Assembly (NCBI GenBank): GCA_021841795.1 | Contig: JAKCDN010000016.1 | Span: forward strand, 1 to 16,546 | Reading direction: 5' to 3' | Length of the DNA stretch: 16,546 nucleotides | From: Acidobacteriota bacterium | Lineage (GTDB): Bacteria; Acidobacteriota; Terriglobia; Terriglobales; Acidobacteriaceae | Shown here: positions 7,229 to 15,219 of the stretch, in pieces | Position numbering within the stretch: the first letter of the stretch is position 1 | Layout of the letters: each line of letters starts with the position of its first letter | Position numbers and translations under genes: made by a program | Notes under the pieces: generated by a model | Told to the model about the DNA's origin: nothing | Seen by the model: only the letters and a program-made list of their open reading frames with translations | Databases searched by the model: none

Positions 7229-7705
7229 ATGACAGGAAATTTGTTTGCACAAGAGAACCATGCGGGCACGACGGGCGGCGACGGCTGGCATACGGCCCAT
7301 TGCGACGGAGGATCGCGGGGCAATCCGGGGCCGGCGGGATTCGGCGCGGTGATTGAAGACCCGGCGGGCGAGGTGGTGGCGCGGCTGAGCGAGTTTCTTG
7401 GCCGGCAGACGAATAATTACGCCGAATACAAGGGATTGCTGGCCGTGCTTGGGTGGGCGGTAGGGAACGGCGCGCGGCGGCTGCGGGTGATCTCGGACTC
7501 CGAGCTGATGGTGCGGCAGATGAAGGGGATTTACAAGGTGAAAAATCCCGGGTTGCGGCCGCTGTGGGAGGAAGCGCAGGGGCTGGCGCGGCGGCTGGAT
7601 GGATTCAAGATGGAGCACACGCTGCGCGGCGGGAACAAAGAGGCCGACCGGCTGGCGAATGAGGCCATGGACCAGGGACGGCGGGTGAGCGGGCCAACGC
7701 CGTAG
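7229..7705 (+). CDS. rnhA: Ribonuclease H (RNase HI family)
   Basis: RNase HI cleaves the RNA strand of RNA-DNA hybrids, removing R-loops and primers. From the ATG at 7229 the product has 158 residues, close to the family length. All four acidic active-site residues are visible: Asp26 in HCDGGSRGNPGPAGFG, Glu66 in NNYAEYKG, Asp90 in ISDSELM and Asp140 in GNKEADRLAN. The form resembles the short archaeal-like/'reverse transcriptase-like' RNase HI, without an N-terminal hybrid-binding domain. In-frame ATGs at 7148 and 7193 would add 27 or 12 residues of Gly-rich, unconserved sequence. All three have purine-rich sites that lie rather close to the ATG, so the exact start is uncertain. The gene stands alone on the plus strand, divergent from the sigma gene. 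Confidence 0.92.
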   Translation: MTGNLFAQENHAGTTGGDGWHTAHCDGGSRGNPGPAGFGAVIEDPAGEVVARLSEFLGRQTNNYAEYKGLLAVLGWAVGNGARRLRVISDSELMVRQMKGIYKVKNPGLRPLWEEAQGLARRLDGFKMEHTLRGGNKEADRLANEAMDQGRRVSGPTP

Positions 7706-8054
7706 CCCGGTTGCGCGCGTGGCGATCGCCGGAATCCGCCTGCTTCTTTTTCTCCCGAGACCGCACAAAGCGGGGCCAGGGAGCCTGCGGCCACACGGAC
7801 AATGCACCGGCGAGCCGAGGATGGAGATGCGATTCTACTGCCGCGGCCGGCGGAGGCACGTTGCGGTTTGCGCCGTCCAACCCTCGCAGTTGAAGGGACG
7901 CGGGGCGGCCGCTCCTTTCAATCTCGTCGCGGAGGGTCCATACTATTACTTTAGATTTACCGCTGCATACAACCTTCGCACGAAGCCCAGTATCTTAAAT
8001 CTGGTTGCCTTGTTTCTCTCGCGTGCCTGAGAAATCCCCCCTGGAGGAAAGACC
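7706..8054 (+). other. Intergenic region upstream of the DUF4382 lipoprotein gene
   Basis: No credible gene is seen here. Just after the RNase H stop is the palindrome GGCGATCGCC (7721-7730), followed within about 15 bases by a T-rich tract (CTTCTTTTTCT), a weak terminator candidate. The first two thirds are GC-rich; about 7938-8015 is clearly AT-richer and is the likely promoter region of the lipoprotein gene, with -10-like TACTAT (7941-7946) and TATCTT (7991-7996) but no convincing -35 box. The ribosome site GGAGG lies seven bases before the ATG at 8055. Confidence 0.4.
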
Positions 8055-9503
8055 ATGAACAACACTCATGCGAGGCATCAAGCGCGCGGCATCGGCTTTT
8101 GGAGCGTTCTTGTTTTTGGAGTGCTGCTGACGGCGACGCTGCTTGTAGTGTCATGCGGTACAGGCATGACAGGAACCAGCACATCAGGAATGGCGACCGC
8201 GAACGTGATGCTGAGCGATCCCGCCACCTGCGCGGGACCGGACGGTCCGTATGCGCACGTGTACATTACGATCACCGATGTGCAAGCCAACGTGAGCGCG
8301 ACGGCGGCGGCGAGCGACAGCGGCTGGGTGGACCTGACTCCGGGCCTGTCGAGCGGCCCGAAGCAGATCGACCTGCTGGGGCAGGCAAACAACCAGTGTT
8401 TTCTTGCCTCTCTGGGGGCGAATCAGGAGCTTCAGGCCGGCACCTACCAGCAGATCCGGCTGATCCTGGCCAGCGACAGCACCAACGTGGCCAACAATGC
8501 GTGCACCAACTCGGCGAACTGCGTGGTGTTGAGTTCGGACTCGAGCAGCCACACGCTGCTGCTCTCGAGCGAGTCGCAGACCGGCATCAAGATACCCTCG
8601 GGCCAGATTGCCTCAGGAGGATTCACGATTGCCGCAGGACAGACCAAGGATCTGGACATCGATTTCGACACCTGCGATTCCATCGTGCAGGAGGGTAACG
8701 GGCAATACCGGCTGAAACCCGTTCTGCACGCGGGCGAGGTGAGCACGACCTCGACTTCGATCAACGGCACGGTGATGGACGCCGCCAGCGGCAGTCCGGT
8801 GAACGGCAGGGTGCTGGTGGCGCTGGAGCAGAAGGACGGAACCGGAACGGACCGGATTCAGATGGCCACGCAAGCCGATACCGACGGCTCATTTGTCTTT
8901 TGTCCTCTGCTCGCCGGAACCTATGACATCGTGATTGTAGGCACGCGGTCGGATGGCTCGCTTTACCAGCCGTCGATTGTGACCGGAATGGCGCCCGGCG
9001 ACACTACGGGAACCGTCAAACTCTTCATGAGCGCGACGCCCGCGACGAGTGCGGCGACGCTGAGCGGCACAGTGACCTCGCAGAATGCCGCGATGGGAGG
9101 CACGCTGGCGGATATTCAGCTCAGCGCGCTGGAGATGGTCAACAGCGTCAACTACACCATTCCGCTGCCGTTAAGCACGTCGCAGAACGCGGCCACGCTC
9201 TCGCTGGAGACCGCGGCTCCGGGCGGCGCACTGACCTGCCCGGCAGGCACGGACTGCGTCAACTATGCGCTCACGCTGCCTTCCGGCGGGGTCTATGCCG
9301 GCGCATGGACGTCAGGCGGGGTCACGCTGACAGCCGGCGCCACGCTGGCCACGTACGTTGTGGATGGAATCGCCTTCGTGCCGGGTTCGGGCGGAGCATC
9401 GGACTGCAATCCGTCGGAGATGAAATCGCAGAGCTACGTGCTGGCCTCCGGAGGCTCGTTCAAGATTCCGGTCCAGACCATAGCGTTTGCGCAGTGCCAG
9501 TAA
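8055..9503 (+). CDS. DUF4382 lipoprotein with carboxypeptidase-regulatory-like domain
   Basis: The 482-residue protein has a membrane-spanning signal (FWSVLVFGVLLTATLLVVSC) with a lipobox ending at Cys34 (LVVSC), so it is a predicted lipoprotein. Residues about 48-228 match the DUF4382 pattern: a beta-strand start (ATANVMLSDPA), W-x-DLTPG, QIDLLGQ, LQAGTYQQIRLIL, IKIPSGQIASGGFTIAAGQ, DLDIDFDTCDSI and YRLKPVLHAGEV. Residues about 234-315 look like a carboxypeptidase-regulatory-like beta-sandwich (INGTVMDAASGSPVNGRVLV, then TDGSFVFCPLLAGTYDIVI). The last 160 residues are Ser/Thr/Gly-rich beta sequence with paired cysteines. No catalytic motif is visible; surface binding or adhesion is a guess. 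GGAGG lies seven bases before the ATG, and a perfect hairpin follows the stop codon. Confidence 0.88.
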   Translation: MNNTHARHQARGIGFWSVLVFGVLLTATLLVVSCGTGMTGTSTSGMATANVMLSDPATCAGPDGPYAHVYITITDVQANVSATAAASDSGWVDLTPGLSSGPKQIDLLGQANNQCFLASLGANQELQAGTYQQIRLILASDSTNVANNACTNSANCVVLSSDSSSHTLLLSSESQTGIKIPSGQIASGGFTIAAGQTKDLDIDFDTCDSIVQEGNGQYRLKPVLHAGEVSTTSTSINGTVMDAASGSPVNGRVLVALEQKDGTGTDRIQMATQADTDGSFVFCPLLAGTYDIVIVGTRSDGSLYQPSIVTGMAPGDTTGTVKLFMSATPATSAATLSGTVTSQNAAMGGTLADIQLSALEMVNSVNYTIPLPLSTSQNAATLSLETAAPGGALTCPAGTDCVNYALTLPSGGVYAGAWTSGGVTLTAGATLATYVVDGIAFVPGSGGASDCNPSEMKSQSYVLASGGSFKIPVQTIAFAQCQ

Positions 9504-9514
9504 CAACACAAGAA

Positions 9515-9545
9515 GGTCCGGAGCTCCTGACGGGAGCTCCGGACC
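9515..9545 (+). terminator. Perfect 13-bp hairpin after the lipoprotein gene
   Basis: GGTCCGGAGCTCC and its exact reverse complement flank a TGACG loop, beginning 11 bases after the TAA stop codon. There is no T-tract, but the stem is very stable and symmetrical, so it may stop or protect transcripts from either side of this convergent region. Confidence 0.65.
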
Positions 9546-9913
9546 CGCAACATGCACCCCTCAAGCCGATGCGCTCCAGTGGCGTATTTGAGCTTATGTG
9601 TCCGGGCCGAGAGGCTCAGGCAGGCCCGGGAACAGATGGCCCTTCCCGAGGCCACGGCGCGCAGAGCATGCTCCGGCCACGTCAAAGCGGGCCGAATGCA
9701 AGGCAGCCTGCGGAAGACAACCGCAGGCATGGATGCCGCCTGGCGACACCCATAACCCTGAAGACCCGGCCGCTCCGCAAGGGGTAGATTTTGCGTTCCA
9801 CGGGCCGAATCTTCAGGGCAGATTCCTCAACTTCCTACGTCCGCCGCGCGGAGTTCGGCCACTCAGAATCATGGTCGCCGGAGTTGCAGGGTTCAGTCTT
9901 CCCTTCCCTGCGT
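9546..9913. other. Structured convergent intergenic region, possible RNA
   Basis: This gap lies between the 3' ends of the lipoprotein gene and zwf. I see no convincing protein gene. It contains a row of inverted repeats: CCGGGCC/GGCCCGG (9602-9629), CGGCC/GGCCG (9674-9694), GCCTGCGG/CCGCAGGC (9706-9728) and a three-tier stem at 9756-9818. None is followed by a T-tract. I checked by eye for the conserved parts of tRNA, signal recognition particle RNA, RNase P RNA and cobalamin riboswitches and did not find them. It could be an untranslated structured RNA or simply several 3'-end hairpins. Confidence 0.45.
9756..9818. repeat. Three-tier inverted repeat (63 bases)
   Basis: The outer arms CCCTGAAGA/TCTTCAGGG (9 bp) are followed by a 2x2 internal loop (CC/AA), then CGGCC/GGCCG (5 bp), and inside the apical region CGCAA/TTGCG (5 bp). 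The nested arrangement is unlikely by chance in so short a stretch and would fold on either strand. It lies about 95 bases beyond the zwf stop codon. Confidence 0.6.
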
Positions 9914-11473
9914 CTATTTACGGCCGAGGTCGTTGCGCCAGGCGTAGCCGTCTCTTTCAAGGAGGATGTTGGCGCACTCGGGGCCCCAGGTGCCGGCGAA
10001 GTAGTTGGGGAAGACTTCAGGAGTCTTGGCCGCCCAGGCATCGATGATGGGGTTGTAGAGGGCCCAGTTGGTTTCTACGCCGTCGCGGTGGGCGAAGAGG
10101 GTCTGATCGCCGAGCATGGCATCGAGGAGAAGGCGCTCGTAGCCGTTGGCGCTGGATTTGCCGAAGGCCGCCTCGTAGTCAAAGTCCATGTTGACGGGGC
10201 AGACGGACATCTGCGCGCTGGTGGGCACCTTGGCGCCGAAGCGCAGGGCGATGCCCTCATCGGGCTGAATCCGGATGGTGAGCAGGTTGGGCTGAATGTC
10301 GGTGCAGGGTCCGGTGGAGTGCATGCGGTTGAAGATGAGCAGGGGCGGCTGCTTGAAGAGGATGGAGATTTCCGTGGCGCGCTTCCTCATGCGTTTGCCG
10401 GCGCGGAGGAAAAAGGGCACGCCAGCCCAGCGCCAGTTATCGACGGCGAGGCGGAGGGCGGCGAAGGTCTCAGTGCCGGACTCCGGATTGACGCGCTCCT
10501 CGTCGCGATAGCCGATGACGCGCTCGCCGCCGACGATGCCGGGGCCGTACTGGCCGCGCACCGTATTGAGGATGGGAATGGAGGGGATGGCGCGCCAGAC
10601 CTTGAGTTTTTCGCGGCGCACGCTATCGGCCTCAAAGCTTGAGGGCGGCTCGAGGGCGACGAGGGCGAGCAGCTCCATCATGTGGTTCTGGACGACATCG
10701 CGGAGGGCTCCGGCCTTCTCATAGAAGGGGCCGCGGCCTTCGACGCCGAGGGTTTCAGCGACGGTGATCTGTACGTGGTCGATGTAATTGCGGTTCCAGA
10801 TGGGCTCGAAGATGCCGTTGGCGAAGCGGAAGACGAGGAGGTTCTGCACGGTCTCCTTGCCGAGGTAGTGGTCGATGCGGAAGACCTGGGCCTCGGTGAA
10901 GACGGCGTTGACCTGCTGGTTGAGCTGCCGGGCCGAATCGAGATCGTGCCCGAAGGGTTTTTCAATCACGACGGCGACGCGGCCTTTTTCCGGCCGGGCC
11001 ATGCCTTGCGCGCCGAGGTTTTCAACGATACCGGCGAAGAACTCGGGCGCGGTGGCGAGATAGTAGAGGCGATCGGGGCCGATCTGCTTTTCCTGGGCGA
11101 TGCGGTCGAGCTCGGCGTTGAGGTTGGCGTAGTGAGTGGGATCGTCGAAGTTGAGGGGGAAATAACTGATGTGGCTGATAAAGCTATCGATTTTGGGATC
11201 GGAAGCATCGACGCCGCCGAGCTCGATGAGGCCGGCGCGCATGTCGCCGGCGAACTCGTCGCCGAGCGGACGCCGGGCAACGCCGACGATCTGAAAGCGC
11301 TCAGGCAGGAGATTGGACTGGTAGAGATGAAAGAGGGCGGGAATAAGTTTGCGCTTGGTGAGATCACCGGAGGCGCCAAAAATGACAAGGACTCCCGGTT
11401 CGGGAATGCGTTCGCCGTCCCGGGGGAGCTGAGAAAGATCCTCGGGACGAACGCTCATATGAACTGTAGCCAT
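9914..11473 (-). CDS. zwf: Glucose-6-phosphate 1-dehydrogenase
   Basis: The enzyme oxidises glucose 6-phosphate to 6-phosphogluconolactone and makes NADPH, the first step of the oxidative pentose phosphate pathway. The 519-residue product shows the NADP-binding motif IFGASGDLTKRKL (residues 31-43), EKPFGHD (171-177), the substrate motif RIDHYLGKE (199-207) and the catalytic-base His in VQNHMMELL (His264), all in family order and at normal length. I chose the ATG at 11473: GGAGG lies nine bases upstream, and the extra 57 residues of the longer frame are unconserved and run through the intergenic hairpin. An ATG five codons later (11458) is a less likely alternative. It follows the superoxide dismutase gene on the same strand at 113 bases, so co-transcription is possible; both serve oxidative-stress metabolism. 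Confidence 0.96.
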   Translation of the reverse strand: MATVHMSVRPEDLSQLPRDGERIPEPGVLVIFGASGDLTKRKLIPALFHLYQSNLLPERFQIVGVARRPLGDEFAGDMRAGLIELGGVDASDPKIDSFISHISYFPLNFDDPTHYANLNAELDRIAQEKQIGPDRLYYLATAPEFFAGIVENLGAQGMARPEKGRVAVVIEKPFGHDLDSARQLNQQVNAVFTEAQVFRIDHYLGKETVQNLLVFRFANGIFEPIWNRNYIDHVQITVAETLGVEGRGPFYEKAGALRDVVQNHMMELLALVALEPPSSFEADSVRREKLKVWRAIPSIPILNTVRGQYGPGIVGGERVIGYRDEERVNPESGTETFAALRLAVDNWRWAGVPFFLRAGKRMRKRATEISILFKQPPLLIFNRMHSTGPCTDIQPNLLTIRIQPDEGIALRFGAKVPTSAQMSVCPVNMDFDYEAAFGKSSANGYERLLLDAMLGDQTLFAHRDGVETNWALYNPIIDAWAAKTPEVFPNYFAGTWGPECANILLERDGYAWRNDLGRK

Positions 11474-11501
11474 GGGGAAAAACCTCCGGGAAGCAGCGTG
11501 C

Positions 11502-11567
11502 AGCCTTGCGGTTTCAGCTCGTAGCGCGCGTGGACCCGACGGGGCGCCGGGAGCGAAACCGAAGGCT
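11502..11567 (-). promoter_or_regulatory. Long bulged hairpin between superoxide dismutase and zwf genes
   Basis: The arms at 11502-11520 and 11551-11567 pair over 17 base pairs (AGCCTT, CGGTTTC and GCTC with their complements), with a single bulged G and a single bulged A and a GC-rich 30-base loop. It lies in the untranslated gap, 28 bases before the zwf ATG. There is no T-tract. It may be a 3' stabiliser, an attenuator or a repeat-element copy. Confidence 0.6.
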
Positions 11568-11586
11568 GGTGGCTGGCGGTTTGCGG

Positions 11587-12210
11587 TTAGCTTTTTGCTT
11601 TCGCGAAGCGCTTGTTGACCTCGGCCCAGTTGACGACGTTCCACCAGGCGGCGAGGTAATCGGGGCGACGGTTCTGATACTTGAGGTAGTAAGCGTGCTC
11701 CCAGACGTCATTGCCGAGGATGGGATAGAGGCCCTGGGAGAGGGGCGAGTCCTGGTTGGCGGTGGTGATGATCTTGAGCTTGCCGGCGGTAAAGACGAGC
11801 CAGCCCCAGCCGGAACCGAACTGCTTGGCTGTGGCCTCGTTGAAGGCCTTTTTGAAGGCGTCGAAGTCGCCGAAGTCGGCGGAGATCTGCTTGGCGATAT
11901 CGCCGGCGGGATGGCCGCCAATGCCGGGCGCGTTGGCCGGCCCCATGATGTTCCAGAACATGGTGTGGTTGGAGTGGCCGCCGCCGTTGTTGCGCACTAC
12001 GCCGCGAATGTCTTCGGGAATGGCGTTGAGATCGCTGATGAGGTCATCGACGGATTTGGCGGCAAGCGCGGGGTGATTGGCCAGGGCTGCATTGACGTTG
12101 TTGATGTAGGCCTGGTGGTGCTTGTCGTGGTGCAGGTGCATGGTTTCAGTGTCAATGAAGGGCTCGAGCGCGTTGTAGTCGTAGGGTAGGGCAGCGAGTT
12201 CGTATGCCAT
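11587..12210 (-). CDS. sodA: Superoxide dismutase, Mn-type (Fe/Mn family)
   Basis: The enzyme converts superoxide to oxygen and hydrogen peroxide. The 207-residue product has all four metal ligands: His27 (in [14 protein letters not shown]), His82 (in [11 protein letters not shown]), Asp168 and His172 (in DVWEHAYY). The metal type is suggested by Gly78 in the N-terminal domain combined with Gln153 in TTANQDSPL, the arrangement of Mn enzymes; Fe enzymes carry the Gln in the N-terminal domain and read Ala-Ala-x-x-Pro here. A cambialistic enzyme cannot be excluded. There is no signal peptide, so it is cytoplasmic. The ATG at 12210 follows AAGGAG ten bases upstream and starts exactly at the conserved N-terminus; the longer frame adds an unconserved Arg-rich stretch. 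zwf lies downstream. Confidence 0.95.
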   Translation of the reverse strand: MAYELAALPYDYNALEPFIDTETMHLHHDKHHQAYINNVNAALANHPALAAKSVDDLISDLNAIPEDIRGVVRNNGGGHSNHTMFWNIMGPANAPGIGGHPAGDIAKQISADFGDFDAFKKAFNEATAKQFGSGWGWLVFTAGKLKIITTANQDSPLSQGLYPILGNDVWEHAYYLKYQNRRPDYLAAWWNVVNWAEVNKRFAKAKS

Positions 12211-12233
12211 AGGGGAATTTCTCCTTCGTTCGG

Positions 12234-12239
12234 ATTGTA
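12234..12239 (-). promoter_or_regulatory. Candidate -10 box for the superoxide dismutase gene
   Basis: TACAAT (five of six bases of TATAAT) lies 24 bases before the ATG on the minus strand. It would place the transcript start just ahead of the AAGGAG ribosome site, giving a very short leader. The region 17 bases upstream has no recognisable -35 box. Confidence 0.35.
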
Positions 12240-12393
12240 CCGGCTGGGGCCTCACATCCGGAGACGGGGCCGACTCAACGCCTACAAGGATGGATGCAGA
12301 AACCGGGGCCGAGGGTTCCGGGAAGGTTCACAGACTGAGATGAATAGCTGATGAACGCAGGAGCGAGAGACGCGGTCCGGAGGAGGCCGCCGG

Positions 12394-13221
12394 CTAGGAC
12401 GCGGGAGACCAGGACGGGAGCGTGAGCGCGAGAGCGGAGGGGGGCGCAAGAGGTGGCCGCGCGGAGAAGAGATTGACGATCGGCGCGGCGGTGGATTCAA
12501 CCGCGAGGGCGATGCGGTGGCCGGCGTAGTCAAAGCAGCAGAAGCGCCAGCGGCCGGAATCGGGGTCAACGCCGGGCTCGACGAGGAGGCGCAACGCATG
12601 CGGCTCGTCGAACAAAAAGGAGATACTGCGCAGCGGAAGCGAGAGGCCCATGCCGCGGGCCTTGATGTAAGCCTCCTTGAGGGTCCAGAGGTCGAGGGCG
12701 CGATGGGGACGGGAGGCGGCAGGAAGCGCAAGGAGCTGCGCGCGCTCAGCGTCGGAGAAGACGCGCGGGGCCAGAGGAACAATCTCTTGAGCGCGGGCGA
12801 AGGACTCGACATCGACACCGACCTCGGGAGGGGCGACGGCGTGAAGGGAGGGATGCCGGGCGACGAGGCAGACAGCCATCTCGACGCTGTTGGACTGATT
12901 GAAGCGCAGGCCGCGGTCGAGAGCGGGCGCGGGCTTGCCGTAGGCGTTGAGAGAGAAGCTCCAGGACTGCGGCGGCGAGGGATGCGCGTGCGAGAGAGCG
13001 ACCCGGGTGAGGGCATGGGTGGCAATAAATTCGCGGCGGTGGCGGTCAAAGTGAAAACGGGCGGCGCGGGCACGCTCAGCGCGGTCGAGGATGGCGGCAC
13101 AGGCAGCTTCGACGGCCGGATCAGCGAGATCGGGCGGGTGGGCGAACCAGAGATCGAGGATGAAGCTGGCTGCCGGGTTTGGAGTGGGCGGGAGCGGCAT
13201 GGAATAGCTCGGAACAAGCAT
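12394..13221 (-). CDS. 4'-phosphopantetheinyl transferase, Sfp type
   Basis: The enzyme moves the phosphopantetheine arm of CoA to a Ser of acyl or peptidyl carrier proteins. The 275-residue protein has the two-lobed layout of Sfp-type enzymes: an N-terminal segment with RAARFHFDRHRREFIATHAL (51-70), the Mg-binding GVDVE (135-139) and the second signature WTLKEAYIKARG (179-190). The carrier/CoA-binding box, usually FNxSHS, reads FNQSNS, with Asn111 in place of His. The C-terminus is Pro/Ala/Ser-rich. I see no good ribosome site for either ATG (13221 or 13200). No polyketide, peptide or fatty-acid synthase gene is in the window, so its partner is not evident; it may be the cell's general enzyme. 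It lies 165 bases after the TldE-like gene and may share its transcript. Confidence 0.9.
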   Translation of the reverse strand: MLVPSYSMPLPPTPNPAASFILDLWFAHPPDLADPAVEAACAAILDRAERARAARFHFDRHRREFIATHALTRVALSHAHPSPPQSWSFSLNAYGKPAPALDRGLRFNQSNSVEMAVCLVARHPSLHAVAPPEVGVDVESFARAQEIVPLAPRVFSDAERAQLLALPAASRPHRALDLWTLKEAYIKARGMGLSLPLRSISFLFDEPHALRLLVEPGVDPDSGRWRFCCFDYAGHRIALAVESTAAPIVNLFSARPPLAPPSALALTLPSWSPAS

Positions 13222-13386
13222 AAAGGGTTCGAGACCGGCAACGCTGCCGCCGCGCCGCCGATCCGACCCGGGCGCTGCCGCGAGCTGGCCCAGGCGCTCG
13301 GGAAGCCAACTGCGGCGCAGGGGCCGGGCGGCATTCAGGCACGCTCGCCGGGTTGGGGGATGCAGTTCCCCGCCCCGCCGATACCG

Positions 13387-15219
13387 TTATTTTGTCCCAT
13401 CAGGCGGCGGGGGATAGAACGGGAGCTTCTCGTTTTTCTCGTTGGCGCGCTTTACGGTTGCGTCGTCGAAGAGGAGGGCCGGAGCCATGACGGTGATGGG
13501 CACATCGCCGTAGAGATTGGAGACGAAGAGCTGCTTGCCCGCGGAGTCGATGCTGGAGCGGAGGGCGCGATCGTCGATGTCGTCGAGAACGGCGCCGCGA
13601 ACCAGCTCGCGCTTGCCGTCGGGGGTGAGCCTGTAGAGCAGGCGCGGGGTTCGCGGTCCACCCATGGTGGCGACGAAGTAGACCTGGGAAAGCCCGCGAT
13701 CCCTGGCCATGGCGAGGAGTTTGCGGTTGAGATCGGCGTCGCTGAGGCCGTTTTCCGCGCTGATCTTGAGGACGCCGATGGAAGGATGGGCGGGACCGGC
13801 GATGCCGGCGCGGCCGTGGCCGTTGGACTGGGGGAAATCGCGCACGGGCTGACGACCGATGAGGTAGTTGACGAGGCGACCGGCGTCAACAAGGTTGACG
13901 GACTGGGCGGGCACGCCTTCGTCGTCCACGTCATAGGCTCCGATGAGGCCTTTGCCGGCGTAGGTCTTGAGGCCGGGGTCATCGACGACATTCATGAAGT
14001 CGGGCATGATGCGCGCGTGGTAACTGGATGCGAAGGGCCCGCTGGTACGCGCCTCAGTGCCCAGCGTGGGCCGAGTGGCCGTGACCGCATTGGCCAGCAG
14101 CGAATAGAGCGTGTCGGTAGCGGCGTCCGCGGTCATCAAGAGGGGGCCGTGATACTCCTCTTCAACGAGAGGCGCGTTGCGCAGGGCGGAGAGGGATGCG
14201 ATCTCGTCGACGGCATGCTGGTTGAAGGCGGCTTCGGAATCGAGGTCCGCGACGGAGGTTCCAGTAGAAGCGTAGGAGCGAGCGAGGCTCATGCCGTCAG
14301 CGGCCTGCGCGCCGACGGCAAAGGCCTCCTGATACTGGACGGAGGATTTGCGAACGATCGTGCCTTCGCTGTCAACGAGCCAGGTGGTGACGGCGCGGGC
14401 GCGGAAGCTGCCTTCCGAGTACTCGACATCGCGCTGCGAGGCGCTGACTTTGGGATCGCTGCGATAGAGGCCGCTGAGGCGCGCGGCACGCGCGGTCCAT
14501 GCGGGCGCATCGAAGGAAAGCGCGATGGGACGGTCGAGGGATACGAGGGGCTTCTGGCGGCTGAAGTCGTCGGCCTGGGGCGGGGTTTGCACTGCCTTGA
14601 GCGCGGCCTGCTTGCGGGCATAGGCGTCAAGCGCCAGCTTGTAGGCCTGATCGGTGGCCTGCCACAGGGCGGAGCGGATGGCGATGGGATCGTCGTCGAG
14701 GGCGGCGAGCTCAATGGAGCCGTCGCCGCGGCTGTTGGAGCTATCGGTCTTGTAGTCGCCGACGCGAACGGTGACGCGGGCGACGCGCTGGTGCAGGCTG
14801 CTTGCACCCTCGCCGGCGCCAAACTCGGCCCGGGTTTCGAACTGGTTTACATCTTCGATGCGGTACTGGATGAAGAACGGCCGGGCGAAGCCGGGCAACT
14901 GGAGCTGACTCATATTGCGGTCGAGCTCGGTGAGCATGGCTTTGAGGACGGGGTCTTTTTCCGCGCCGGCGCGGGTGGGCTGAGCCGACGCGGGGAGCGC
15001 GGAGCAGAGCGCAACTACGATGAGCGCCGCCGAAGACAGGAGGCGAGCGCGGAGCGACAGCCGGTCCGACGAGAGAGAGCGCGCATTTGGGCCGCGAGGA
15101 CGGAGATGCGGGCAAGGACGCTGCAACTGCGCAGGCGGCGCGCCGGGCTGGGAAAATGGCCGGCTGAGGAGAACGGGACGCTGGCGTCGAGGTGAGAATC
15201 GCGAACGAAGCGGGCTCAT
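13387..15219 (-). CDS. Exported TldE/PmbA-like protein, non-catalytic partner of TldD
   Basis: TldD and TldE form a heterodimeric metalloprotease that cuts unfolded peptides and matures some modified peptides in other bacteria. This 610-residue protein shows the TldD/PmbA C-terminal domain: GLIGAYDVDDEGVPAQSVNLV, then SNGHGRAGI, ending DVPITVMAPALLF. At the place where TldD has HExxxH it reads DTLYSLLANAV, and at the place of the TldD Cys ligand it has an Asn (FVSNLYG), so it cannot bind the metal and matches the TldE role. Residues about 60-79 form a signal sequence ending PASA-Q, preceded by an unusually long Arg/Pro-rich tail. The ATG overlaps the stop of the upstream TldD-like gene by four bases (ATGA). 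The family and role are good inferences; export is predicted from the hydrophobic segment. Confidence 0.85.
   Translation of the reverse strand: MSPLRSRFSPRRQRPVLLSRPFSQPGAPPAQLQRPCPHLRPRGPNARSLSSDRLSLRARLLSSAALIVVALCSALPASAQPTRAGAEKDPVLKAMLTELDRNMSQLQLPGFARPFFIQYRIEDVNQFETRAEFGAGEGASSLHQRVARVTVRVGDYKTDSSNSRGDGSIELAALDDDPIAIRSALWQATDQAYKLALDAYARKQAALKAVQTPPQADDFSRQKPLVSLDRPIALSFDAPAWTARAARLSGLYRSDPKVSASQRDVEYSEGSFRARAVTTWLVDSEGTIVRKSSVQYQEAFAVGAQAADGMSLARSYASTGTSVADLDSEAAFNQHAVDEIASLSALRNAPLVEEEYHGPLLMTADAATDTLYSLLANAVTATRPTLGTEARTSGPFASSYHARIMPDFMNVVDDPGLKTYAGKGLIGAYDVDDEGVPAQSVNLVDAGRLVNYLIGRQPVRDFPQSNGHGRAGIAGPAHPSIGVLKISAENGLSDADLNRKLLAMARDRGLSQVYFVATMGGPRTPRLLYRLTPDGKRELVRGAVLDDIDDRALRSSIDSAGKQLFVSNLYGDVPITVMAPALLFDDATVKRANEKNEKLPFYPPPPDGTK
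13807..13828. repeat. 22-base identity shared by the TldE-like and TldD-like genes (copy 1)
   Basis: The same 22 bases occur at 13807-13828 and 15702-15723, both coding for the SNGHGRA motif of the TldD/PmbA C-terminal domain. They show that the two adjacent genes are paralogues. Motif conservation plus strong codon bias could keep the identity. Confidence 0.8.

Noticed and set aside
7721..7730. Palindrome GGCGATCGCC after the RNase H gene
   Set aside because: A single 10-base palindrome cannot be called a regulator or repeat element; only a weak terminator role with the following T-rich tract remains.
9546..9913. tRNA, 4.5S RNA, RNase P RNA or cobalamin riboswitch in the structured gap
   Set aside because: The conserved sequence signatures of these RNAs that I could look for by eye are not present.
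12282..13334. 350-codon minus-strand frame overlapping the phosphopantetheinyl transferase
   Set aside because: It is Pro/Ser/Arg-rich and out of frame with the clear transferase motifs.
12517..15195. 892-codon open frame on the plus strand, antisense to the transferase and TldE-like genes
   Set aside because: Its product is Gly/Asp/Glu/Val-rich without any recognisable domain, it lies opposite two well-supported genes, and such frames are expected from the strong GC bias at third codon positions.
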